64,000 bases of DNA from Salvelinus alpinus (lineage: Eukaryota; Chordata; Actinopteri; Salmoniformes; Salmonidae): positions 2,738,152-2,802,151 of the forward strand of contig NC_092089.1 in the NCBI RefSeq assembly GCF_045679555.1, in the 5' to 3' direction. Made by a program: the position numbers and the translations under genes. This document shows, piece by piece, positions 25,395 through 38,400 of the stretch. The notes beneath the pieces were generated by a model. The model made no database searches and had not been told where the DNA came from. It saw only the letters and a program-made list of their open reading frames with translations. Numbering within the stretch: position 1 is the stretch's first letter; each line of letters opens with the position of its first letter.

Positions 25395-25827
25395 TAGAGA
25401 TGGCGCTTTAAAGAGGCGGACAAATAAGAAAATCCAGACAAACCATCAAATAGGCAAAGTTTCAGTACAGGACTAAGATTGAATCCTACTACACCAGCTC
25501 TGATGCTCGTCGGATGTGGCAGGGCTTGCAAACTATTACAGACTACAAAGGGAAGCCCAGCCGCGAGCTGCCCAGTGACACGAGCCTACCAGACAAGCTA
25601 AATTACTTCTAGGCGCGCTTCGAGGCAAGCAACACTGAAGCATGCTTGAGAGCACCAGCTGTTCTGGATGACTGTGTGATCACGCTCTCCGTAGCCAATG
25701 TGAGTAAGAACTTTAAACATTCAGGTCAACATTCACAAGGTCGCAGGGCCAGACGGATTACCAGGACGTGTACTTAGGGCATGCGCTGACATTTTCATCT
25801 TGTCCCTGACTGAGTCTGTAATACCTA
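25395..25827 (+). mobile_element. LINE fragment, same family as 60255-62160
   Basis: Broken reading text (about 25740-25825) translates to segments like [17 protein letters not shown], matching the [19 protein letters not shown] region of the LINE at 60274. A stop and several frameshifts are present. The fragment ends exactly at the TA where the next Tc1 element begins, so it was probably cut by that insertion. Confidence 0.65.
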
Positions 25828-27206
25828 CAGTAACAGTCAAAAGTTTGGACACACCTACTCATTGCAGGGTTTTTCTTTATTTTTACTATTTTCTACATTG
25901 TAGAATAATAGTGAAAACATCAAAACTACGAAATAACACATATGGAATCATGTAGTAACCAAAAGAGTGTCACTATATTTCAACTTTATGGATATGTGCC
26001 TTGTTAAAAGTTAATTTGTGGAATTTGTTTCCTTCTTAATGCGTTTCAGCCAATCAGTTGTGTTGTGACAAGGTAGGGGTGGTAAACAGAAGATAGCCTT
26101 ATTTGATTTAAAGACCAAGTCCATAAGATGGTAAGAACACTTCAAATAAGTAAAGAGAAATGACACTCCATCATTACTTTAAGACATGAAAGTCAGTCAA
26201 TGCGGAACATTTCAACAACTTTGAAAGTTTCTTCAAGTGCAGTCACAAAAACCATAAAGCGCTATGATGAAACTGGCTCTCATGAGGACCGCCACAGGAA
26301 AGGAAGACCCAGAGTTACATCTGCTGCAGAGGATAAGTTCATTAGAGTTAACTGCACCTCAGATTACAGCCCAAATAAATGCTTCACAGAGTTCAAGTAA
26401 CAGACACATCAACATCAACTGTTCAGAGGAGACCACGTGAATCAGGCCTTCATGATTGAATTGCTGCAAAGAAACCACTACTAAAGAACACCAATAAGAA
26501 GAAGATACTTGCTTGGGCCAAGAAACACGAGCAATTGGACATTAGACCGGTGGAAATCTGTCCTTTGCTCTGATGAGTCCAAATGTGCAATTTTTGGTTC
26601 CAAACGCTGTGTCTTTGTGAGACGCAGAGTTGGTGAAGGGATGATCTCCGCATGTTTGGTTCCCACCATGAAGCATGGAGGATGAGGTGTGATGGTGTGG
26701 GGGTGCTTTGCTGGTGACACTGTCTGTGATTTATTTAGAATTCAAGGCACACTTAATAACCATCATGGCTACCACAGCATTCTGCAGCGATACGCCATCC
26801 CATTTGGTTTGCGCTTAGTGGGACTATCATTTGTTTTTCAACAGGACAATGACCCAAAACACACCTCCAGGCGGTGTAAGGGCTATTTGACCAAGAAGGA
26901 GAGTGATGGAGTGCTGCATCAGATGACCTGGCCTCCACAATCACCCGACCTCAATCCAGTTGAGATGGTTTGAAATGAGTTGGACCGCAGAGTGAAGGAA
27001 AAGCAGCCAAGAAGTGCTAAGCGTATCTTGGAACTTCTTCAAGACTGTTGGAAAAGCATTTCAGGTGAAGCTGGTTAGAGAATGCCAAGAGTGTGCAATG
27101 CTGTCATCAAGGCAAAGGGTGGATACTTTGAAGAATCTAAAATCTAAAATATATTTTGATTTGTTTAACACTTTTTTGGTTACTACATGATTCCATATGT
27201 GTTATG
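25828..27206 (+). mobile_element. Tc1 transposon (family A), right end lost
   Basis: The left inverted repeat starts cagtaacagtcaaaagtttg after a TA. The transposase is on the plus strand: N-terminal helix-turn-helix remnant at 26200-26400 and C-terminal catalytic part at 26689-26973 (WGCFAGDTVCDLFRI; FQQDNDPKHTS with the second Asp; SPDLNPVEMV with Glu). Stops and frameshifts lie between. The right inverted repeat breaks off at about 27206 (ttccatatgtgttatg), some 90 bases short of its expected end, directly against another Tc1. It is the same family as 57633-59230 and 45650-45969. Confidence 0.88.
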
Positions 27207-28644
<1,438 letters not shown>

Positions 28645-28792
28645 TATGTAAACAACAGCTGATGCACGATATCTAAGGAAATCTCACGGTTTCTAGATAT
28701 GGTATCTAGATGCTTGAAAGAGGGACAATTTGACCAAGGAACAGTGTGGACCTCAAACTCCCTCTAACCAGCTGAAGTAATGGCTAAAATGT

Positions 28793-30270
28793 TGTCATGA
28801 CGTTGCCCTCTTTGGGGATAGCGAGTACCATTCCCCTCTCTCTCTCACCCCCTACCAACAGGCTCTGTTAGGCAGTTCATAAATTCCTTGAGTTCTCTCC
28901 TCATGGCCAGAGTATAAGAGAGAGTGAGTTTTCACAGGAAAACAAAGGAACCTCTTTTCCAGTATAGAACTTGAGAACTGAACAATGTATATGTTTTGGA
29001 GAAGGTGTACACGGTCGGGAAAGAATCCAGCTACGACCAGTCCATTTCGTTTAATGTTTGTGAAACTTATGAGAGACAATACAGCCACATTACCATAACT
29101 CTGTTTATACAAGAGTCTCAGTTATGAGGCTTGCATCTAATTGTTGTATAAAATGAATGAGTAAAGATGAAACTATTTGTGAAATTATGTAATGTGATTT
29201 TAAACTGTTTAATGAAAGGGAACCCAATTCCCTTTAAAGTTAACTAAGTCATTGGCCCGCCCAATGAGCACAGACATTGATCTGGCATCATGGGACAGCC
29301 TTTTTCTGCTCTTCCGAATACAACCCCCACCTGGAGAATCAACTTTAGACCAGCTTACCTCGATAACCACGAGAGGGCTAAGGTTTCAGACCAGTACCTC
29401 ATCACAGAGGGAGTTAAGGTTTGAGTAGAATGCTGAATCTTTTAACCATACCACGTGGTTAAACTCTGAGACTATCGACCCGACAGAATAAGAGCTACTC
29501 TTCAATACTAATTACTAGTCTGCAGCTAGAAATTATGTACCCGTGAATGCGAAAACCGACAACCGCCGAAACATCTATTCTATAACAACATTGCTGAATG
29601 TTACTCTGAACTATCCATTCTAACCACGGTAGAGAGAGAGAGGGCGGACAAACTCTCCAACAGAAACAAACTTTGCAACAGAGATCCCGACGACACACTG
29701 AGCGTTAATATATATATTGATTGCAATTATTCCCGAATGAGTGAGCGTTCATGTGCAAAGGATTAGCATTTCAATTGTTATAATTATCAACTTTGTAGTG
29801 TCTTTTATCTTTCGCGCCCTTCTCAGTCCCTTTGTCTAACAAGCCGCTATGCCGGTTTAGCCCACTAGGGCACATTCCCCTATCATTTCCTGTAACCATA
29901 TCTGCTTGTTTGTTTGCGTTTGCATTTCTGTGATTATTTAGTTAGTTAATAAATAAATGATTGAGAAAATTGATGTATGGATGACTCATAGTGAAGACTG
30001 GGTTCGTGCAGATAACCAACAATGTACGATGTTTGGAATGAGACTAACGTGAGGTAAAGAATAATTCATTAATTAGAAGACTAATTGATCAGATATTAAA
30101 ATATCTGAAAGTTAGGAAAATTATAAATTTGTAATCTGAATATTTTCCTTGGTGCCCCGACTTCCTAGTTAATTACATCTACCTGATTAGTTAATCAAGT
30201 AATAATAATTACAGAGAATTGATTTGATAAACTAAACAGTCTTCAGTTTAATGATGCCAAAGACATGACA
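28793..30270 (+). mobile_element. LTR-like repeat family, copy 2
   Basis: It starts tgtcatgacgttgccctc and ends ccaaagacatgaca (TG...CA). It is homologous in inverted orientation to 12500-14060 and 39283-40700. A typical internal landmark is cttggtgccccgacttccta near 30150. There is no coding capacity. It may be a solo LTR. Confidence 0.6.
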
Positions 30271-30302
30271 ATGGTGTTCAGTATGGTCCTTCACCACTTC
30301 TA

Positions 30303-30360
30303 CCTGAGACCTGAGACCTGAGACCTGAGTCCTGAGACCTGAGTCCTGAGTCCTGAGTCC
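30303..30360 (+). repeat. 7-bp tandem repeat (cctgaga/cctgagt)
   Basis: About eight consecutive heptamers alternating cctgaga and cctgagt. Confidence 0.9.
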
Positions 30361-30479
30361 GAACCAGAAACTTGTACACAGCATCCAGTCGAAGCTATCA
30401 ACTGCCTTTTCTGTCATGCCTTTTCTCTCAAGAGTGCGACATGAGTCCACGTGGAGGGAGCATGGAAAGAGATCCGTTC

Positions 30480-30724
30480 CAAACGTTTCTCATGTTGCTG
30501 GTGTACTGGTTGGCAAACGTTTCTCATGTTGCTGGTGTACTGGTTGGCAAACGTTTCTCATGTTGCTGGTGTACTGGTTGGCAAACGTTTCTCATGTTGC
30601 TGGTGTACTGGTTGGCAAACGTTTCTCATGTTGCTGGTGTACTGGTTGGCAAACGTTTCTCATGTTGCTGGTGTACTGGTTGGCAAACGTTTCTCATGTT
30701 GCTGGTGTACTGGTTGGCAAATGG
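30480..30724 (+). repeat. 35-bp minisatellite, seven copies
   Basis: Seven near-identical units beginning aaacgtttctcatgttgctg. Because 35 is not a multiple of three and the unit has no stop in any + frame, all three + frames stay open through the array, producing overlapping false reading frames of 94-146 codons. Confidence 0.95.
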
Positions 30725-32379
30725 ACAAGACATAATGGGTGGTAAAGGTGGTGGCGGCCCAAGTGAGACAGTGAAATTGGGACATTATCATGGGCCATCC
30801 ACTTTGAACTGAAGCTATCTGAAGATGACAACAAAGAATAAGTGCCTGAAGGGGGGGGTTGGTCAACTGTGCCCATAATTGATTTAGGGTTGCCCTAAAT
30901 TGTTTATTTGGGGTATCAAGTTGATTGTAGAGGTCTACACACTGCAAGAAGTATAGTAATTTAGACTAAGAATGCATTAAGATACTGATCTGTAATTATG
31001 ACCGTGATGAGAAAAGTTAATACTAGAATTATAAGATGAATATATTGTATGTAAATGTACATTCTGTCAGTGTGTGTTAAGTCGAAGGATTTAACTTTGA
31101 GTGATAGAACTAACGTGAATCACTAAGTATTGTAATTCTAAATTTGGGTTGGATTATTAATTGGGTTTTAATTATGATTTGGAAACTGAAAGATTTTTTT
31201 TGTAAATAAATAACTATATGAGTGGAGCAATTCATGTATTATGGATTGATTGTTGTTATGCTGATTGTGACTGCCCAACAGCTTTAGTAGAAGTTGTGTG
31301 TTGTCACCATGCCCCTGCTGAATGGAGAGGGGGAACCCTCTGATCCTGAGAGTGAATCTGTTCCTAATCTATTTGACCTATATCCCATTGACAAATTACA
31401 ATTTGATGATAATGATAATACTCAGGAACTATAGCAGATTTGTGCTAATGGCACATAGAGTCCATAGGCATTGCCCTTATAAATAGTGGGATCATGATGC
31501 TTGTCCTGGGTCATGTTCATTAGGCACCAAACGGAAGAAATGTTACTTAAACCGGGAGTCACTACCTGGATTTGTCCAACAAGATAATTTGAGTTTCTAC
31601 AGATGATGTTATAGGAATGGAAATAGTTATTTCCACCATGCTGACCAATTTGAGTATGCTCAGTGTCAACGTGATAATTGTGTTTAGTACTGATGAAAAA
31701 TGTACTCCGATTTAGATTGCTGAGAATTTCTTAACGATACTTTAATGTTTATATCATTCCTAATGAAGAATATTTTATGTCAAGGTTAAAAAAGTATTAT
31801 TTTCAGGCTCCTAAACAACTATTGATTTAGAACCACAGAGAGTTACTCAACACTGATTGGCTATGACTTTATACTTGTTTTATCAAGGGAGGGCAAATGC
31901 TTGCCTTCTTCCCTTGCATTCGACTCTACACATACAGAGAGGCGTTGTTTCCAATGCTTTCTCTAGTGTGATAAATTCTGCCTCTTGCGAAATGAAGGAT
32001 AATTATATATTTATTTTATTAGTCCATTTTTGGGAAAAGCCTGGCTTCCTTCCATGAAAACACGCCACTGCTGACTCATGGTGGAAAATATCCCTCCTTC
32101 TTTTCCCACCAATCACAAAACAAACATACATGTATCTATGCCCTCTCACAACTCTCATTCTCTATTTCATACCGCTCCAAAAAGACTTAACGGTTTGAAA
32201 AGGAAGGACCTTGATTTGACGCTCAAGGGTCGTTTCCTGAACTTGACGTGGCTTTGGAACGACTTTGCGAAACACAGGGAAAGAGAGTGGGGTGGTGAAA
32301 AGGGGTGAAACAGAGAGAGTGGAAACAGTCCTGTGAAAGAGGACAAGGATATCAGACACCTCCCGTGTCAGTACTCGAA
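30725..32379. other. Stretch upstream of ecm1, mostly non-coding
   Basis: AT-rich with no convincing gene until the ecm1 start codon. The last 300 bases should hold the ecm1 promoter and 5' UTR, but no TATA box or initiator can be singled out. A 41-codon frame at 31309-31434 is listed separately. Confidence 0.4.
31309..31434 (+). other. Small acidic frame of unknown meaning
   Basis: A good start context (gtcaccATGC) opens a 41-residue acidic frame containing GEGEPSDPESESVPNLFDLY and ending in TQEL. No family is recognised. It might be the start of a lost retroelement protein or chance. There is no splice donor of note. Confidence 0.2.
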
Positions 32380-32443
32380 ATGGGTTGGTCTTGGGCTCTA
32401 GCCTGCTGGTGTGCATTAGTGCTGGTGTCCGCGGCATCTGAAG
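32380..32443 (+). CDS. ecm1: ecm1 exon 1 (signal peptide)
   Basis: ATG at 32380 opens 21 codons plus one base, then donor gtttgt. The peptide is hydrophobic ([12 protein letters not shown]) and ends AAS, a typical signal peptidase site, so the product enters the secretory pathway. No in-frame ATG with a signal sequence lies nearby upstream. Confidence 0.85.
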
Positions 32444-35400
32444 GTTTGTAGCCTACGAGGTTTTTGCATGTAATCATCAGTTCTTTCTATCCTTGTTTTA
32501 TGTACTGGTATGTGTTTATGGCTCCCCTTCTGTTTGTGCATGGTCTGTTAGAAGTGCGCAGAAGAGGCCATTTTTATGCACTATCAAGATCATGAAGAAA
32601 AACATTATTTGTTGGACGTGATACATTCCATTCCACCAGTTTAGTGTGGAACAACTTTGTCCAAGTCTACTAACAGTATAACTATTATTTTGGGTGTAAC
32701 AAACATCTAGACTAAAGAATTCCACCATGTTAATTAAAGGTGCAATATGCAGAAGTGGCCCCGCAATTTCCTGCTTGATCAAATTCAAATTTCAGTTTGT
32801 GACAAAACAAGCGTGTAGAGAATCATTGTACCATCTAAACCGCTATGAAATACATTTTCAATAACCAAAATATTTGTATTTTCAGCTGTTTGAAGCTGGT
32901 ATACAAAACCAGAAGCAAAAATGTAACTTAAGAAATGGGAATGAGAGAAATAGTACACAAAGAACAGATCTTCCGCTTCTTAGACTTGCTTTCAATGAGA
33001 ATAACATATCTATAGGTCATATTTCTATGTGAAATCTAGGTGGTGGACAACAGTACTGGCATTACATGGTCAGAGTGTGATGGCTTATGTAGTAACCAGT
33101 GGACGTGTGTGCCGGTCTCTGTGTTTTTATGTCTGTGTTTACATTCTCTCATCCCTTCCATAGATAAGCCTGACATGTTACAGCGAGAGGCCTCCTTTGA
33201 CCTAGAGGAGCTCCTGCAAGGTTAGTGTGAAATATAGTGTGTGTGAAATGTAGTGTGTGTGAAATGTAGTGTGTGTGAAATGTAGTGTGTGTGTGTGTTT
33301 CAATGCCCTCACAGTGCTGCATGTATATGTCTTCCAGGGGCGAGTCAGCTGGAGCCTGATATGACCCAGAGGGAGGTGGACTTTGGGGGACTCTGGGAGC
33401 CCATAGGTGAGTGTGTTCTTACCATAACTAAGTAACCCATAGGTGAGTGTGTTCTAACTGTAACCCATAGGTGAGTGTGTTCTTACCATAACTAAGTAAC
33501 CCGTAGGTGAGTGTGTTCTTACCATAACTAAGTAACCCGTAGGTGAGTGTGTTCTAACTGTAACCCATAGGTGAGTGTGTTCTTACCATAACTAAGTAAC
33601 CCATAGGTGAGTGTGTTCTTACCATAACTAAGTAACCCGTAGGTGAGTGTGTTCTAACTGTAACCCATAGGTGAGTGTGTTCTTACCATAACTAAGTAAC
33701 CCGTAGGTGAGTGTGTTCTAACTGTAACCCATACGTGAGTGTGTTCTAACTGTAACCCATAGGTGAGTGTGTTCTAACTGTAACCCATAGGTGAGTGTGT
33801 TCTTACCATAACTAAGTAACCAATAGGTGAGTGTGTTCTAACTGTAACCCATAGGTGAGTGTGTTCTAACTGTAACCCATAGGTGAGTGTGTTCTAACTG
33901 TAACCCATAGGTGAGTGTGTTCTAACTGTAACCCATAGGTGAGTGTGTTCTTACCATAACTAAGTAACCCATAGGTGAGTGTGTTCTTACCATAACTAAG
34001 TAACCCATAGGTGAGTGTGTTCTTACCATAACTAAGTAACCCATAGGTGAGTGTGTTCTTACCATAACTAAGTAACCCGTAGGTGAGTGTGTTCTAACTG
34101 TAACCCATAGGTGAGTGTGTTCTTACCATAACTAAGTAACCCGTAGGTGAGTGTGTTCTAACTGTAACCCATAGGTGAGTGTGTTCTTACCATAACTAAG
34201 TAACCCGTAGGTGAGTGTGTTCTAACTGTAACCCATAGGTGAGTGTGTTCTTACCATAACTAAGTAACCCATAGGTGAGTGTGTTCTTACCATAACTAAG
34301 TAACCCATAGGTGAGTGTGTTCTTACCATAACTAAGTAACCCATAGGTGAGTGTGTTCTTACCATAACTAAGTAACCCGTAGGTGAGTGTGTTCTAACTG
34401 TAACCCATAGGTGAGTGTGTTCTTACCATAACTAAGTAACCCGTAGGTGAGTGTGTTCTAACTGTAACCCATAGGTGAGTGTGTTCTTACCATAACTAAG
34501 TAACCAATAGGTGAGTGTGTTCTAACTGTAACCCATAGGTGAGTGTGTTCTAACTGTAACCCATAGGTGAGTGTGTTCTAACTGTAACCCATAGGTGAGT
34601 GTGTTCTAACTGTAACCCATAGGTGAGTGTGTTCTAACTGTAACCCATAGGTGAGTGTGTTCTTACCATAACTAAGTAACCCATAGGTGAGTGTGTTCTA
34701 ACTGTAACCCATAGGTGAGTGTGTTCTAACTGTAACCCATAGGTGAGTGTGTTCTAACTGTAACCCATAGGTGAGTGTGTTCTAACTGTAACCCATAGGT
34801 GAGTGTGTTCTAACTGTAACCCATAGGTGAGTGTGTTCTTACCATAACTAAGTAACCCATAGGTGAGTGTGTTCTAACTGTAACCCATAGGTGAGTGTGT
34901 TCTAACTGTAACCCATAGGTGAGTGTGTTCTAACCATAACTAAGTAACCCATAGGTGAGTTTTTCTAACTGTAACCCATAGGTGAGTGTGTTCTAACTGT
35001 AACCCATAGGTGAGTGTGTTCTAACTGTAACCCATAGGTGAGTGTGTTCTAACTGTAACCCATAGGTGAGTGTGTTCTAACTGTAACCCATAGGTGAGTG
35101 TGTTCTAACTGTAACCCATAGGCGAGTGTGTTCTAACTGTAACCCATAGGTGAGTGTGTTCTAACTGTAACCCATAGGTGAGTGTGTTCTAACTGTAACC
35201 CATAGGTGAGTGTGTTCTTACCATAACTAAGTAACCCATAGGTGAGTGTGTTCTAACTGTAACCCATAGGTGAGTGTGTTCTAACTGTAACCCATAGGCG
35301 AGTGTGTTCTAACTGTAACCCATAGGTGAGTGTGTTCTAACCATAACTAAGTAACCCATAGGTGAGTTTTTCTAACTGTAACCCATAGGTGAGTGTGTTC

Positions 35401-38400
35401 TAACTGTAACCCATAGGTGAGTGTGTTCTAACTGTAACCCATAGGTGAGTGTGTTCTAACTGTAACCCATAGGTGAGTGTGTTCTTACCATAACTAAGTA
35501 ACCCATAGGTGAGTGTGTTTTAACTGTAACCCATAGGTGAGTGTGTTCTTACCATAACTAAGTAACCCATAGGTGAGTGTGTTCTTACCATAACTAAGTA
35601 ACCCATAGGTGAGTTTTTCTAACTGTAACCCATAGGTGAGTGTGTTCTAACTGTAACCCATAGGTGAGTGTGTTCTAACTGTAACCCATAGGTGAGTGTG
35701 TTCTTACCATAACTAAGTAACCCATAGGTGAGTGTGTTCTTACCATAACTAAGTAACCCATAGGTGAGTGTGTTCTAACTGTAACCCATAGGTGAGTGTG
35801 TTCTAACTGTAACCCATAGGTGAGTGTGTTCTAACTGTAACCCATAGGTGAGTGTGTTCTTACCATAACTAAGTAACCCATAGGTGAGTGTGTTCTTACC
35901 ATAACTAAGTAACCCATAGGTGAGTGTGTTCTAACTGTAACCCATAGGTGAGTGTGTTCTTACCATAACTAAGTAACCCATAGGTGAGTGTGTTCTAACT
36001 GTAACCCATAGGTGAGTGTGTTCTAACTGTAACCCATAGGTGAGTGTGTTCTAACTGTAACCCATAGGTGAGTGTGTTCTTACCATAACTAAGTAACCCA
36101 TAGGTGAGTGTGTTTTAACTGTAACCCATAGGTGAGTGTGTTCTTACCATAACTAAGTAACCCATAGGTGAGTTTTTCTAACTGTAACCCATAGGTGAGT
36201 GTGTTCTAACTGTAACCCATAGGTGAGTGTGTTTTAACTGTAACCCATAGGTGAGTGTGTTCTTACCATAACTAAGTAACCCATAGGTGAGTTTTTCTAA
36301 CTGTAACCCATAGGTGAGTGTGTTCTAACTGTAACCCATAGGTGAGTGTGTTCTAACTGTAACCCATAGGTGAGTGTGTTCTAACTGTAACCCATACGTG
36401 AGTGTGTTCTAACTGTAACCCATAGGTGAGTGTGTTCTTACCATAACTAAGTAACCCATAGGTGAGTTTTTCTAACTGTAACCCATAGGTGAGTGTGTTC
36501 TAACTGTAACCCATAGGTGAGTGTGTTTTAACTGTAACCCATAGGTGAGTGTGTTCTTACCATAACTAAGTAACCCATAGGTGAGTTTTTCTAACTGTAA
36601 CCCATAGGTGAGTGTGTTCTAACTGTAACCCATAGGTGAGTGTGTTCTAACTGTAACCCATAGGTGAGTGTGTTCTTACCATAACTAAGTAACCCATAGG
36701 TGAGTGTGTTCTAACTGTAACCCATAGGTGAGTGTGTTCTAACTGTAACCCATAGGTGAGTGTGTTCTAACTGTAACCCATAGGTGAGTGTGTTCTTACC
36801 ATAACTAAGTAACCCATAGGTGAGTGTGTTCTAACTGTAACCCATAGGTGAGTGTGTTCTAACTGTAACCCATAGGTGAATGTGTTCTAACTGTAACCCA
36901 TAGGTGAGTATGTTTTAACTGTAACCCATAGGTGAGTGTGTTCTTACCATAACTAAGTAACCCATAGGTGAGTGTGTTCTAACTGTAACCCATAGGTGAG
37001 TGTGTTCTTACCATAACTAAGTAACCCATAGGTGAGTGTGTTCTAACTGTAACCCATAGGTGAGTGTGTTCTAACTGTAACCCATAGGTGAGTGTGTTCT
37101 AACTGTAACCCATAGGTGAGTGTGTTCTAACTGTAACCCATAGGTGAGTGTGTTCTTACCATAACTAAGTAACCCATAGGTGAGTGTGTTCTAACTGTAA
37201 CCCATAGGTGAGTGTGTTCTAACTGTAACCCATAGGTGAGTGTGTTCTAACTGTAACCCATAGGTGAGTGTGTTCTAACTGTAACCCATAGGTGAGTGTG
37301 TTCTTACCATAACTAAGTAACCCATAGGTGAGTGTGTTCTAACTGTAACCCATAGGTGAGTGTGTTCTAACTGTAACCCATAGGTGAGTGTGTTCTTACC
37401 ATAACTAAGTAACCCATAGGTGAGTGTGTTCTAACTGTAACCCATAGGTGAGTGTGTTCTAACTGTAACCCATAGGTGAGTGTGTTCTAACTGTAACCCA
37501 TAGGTGAGTGTGTTCTTACCATAACTAAGTAACCCATAGGTGAGTGTGTTCTAACTGTAACCCATAGGTGAGTGTGTTCTAACTGTAACCCATAGGTGAG
37601 TGTGTTCTAACTGTAACCCATAGGTGAGTGTGTTCTAACTGTAACCCATAGGTGAGTGTGTTCTAACTGTAACCCATAGGTGAGTGTGTTCTAACTGTAA
37701 CCCATAGGTGAGTGTGTTCTAACTGTAACCCATAGGTGAGTGTGTTCTAACTGTAACCCATAGGAGAGGTGGGGTTTGTTCTATCCAGCCTATTCACAGA
37801 TCTATCAGTGTTAATGAAAGAAAGGAGACGAGAGAAGGAAAGTATTCCAAAGTATTTGGGACACATCCTCTCCTATGCCCATGCCATTCTGCCATGTAAT
37901 TAATACAGTGTAGGCACATGACATGTTTTTAGCGTATGGCTGTCAGTACTCCTGTCTGTCACTGTGTAGAGTTTCCTGGCATGGAGCAGAGAGAGGTCAC
38001 CCATGAACATGTGAAGTCTTACCTGCTCAAGGAGAGAGGTGGGTGGCGATGCCTTCCCTGCTGGTATACTTCATATCACACAGCCAATGGAGTATGACGT
38101 GTGTGTTGTATCCCGTGTGAGGGAGGTACAGTAACAGAAGTGTGTGTTCCCAGCGGGCTCCAGGGCAGCTGAGGTAGACATGACCCAGAGGGAGATCACC
38201 CTGCACCTGGACACAGACTTTACACCTGGAGGTCGGCCGATGGCTGGGCCTCGCTCGTTTGGGGATTCCCACCCCAGTGTCCTCTTCCCCCCCGGTCAGC
38301 CATCCCCTAACAACCTCCAGGCCATCTGTCTCCATAGCAGCCGTCGTCCCCGGTACCCTGCCTACTCCTTACCCCAGACAGGCTTTGGCTACCTTCGTCG

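Noticed and set aside
30372-30812. Open frames of 146, 109 and 94 codons with a repeated Cys/Trp-rich peptide
   Set aside because: They are three readings of the same 35-bp minisatellite, without a family match or splice context.
38027-38335. Minus-strand frame of 102 codons over ecm1 exon 5
   Set aside because: No motif; the plus strand is a proven exon by phase and family.
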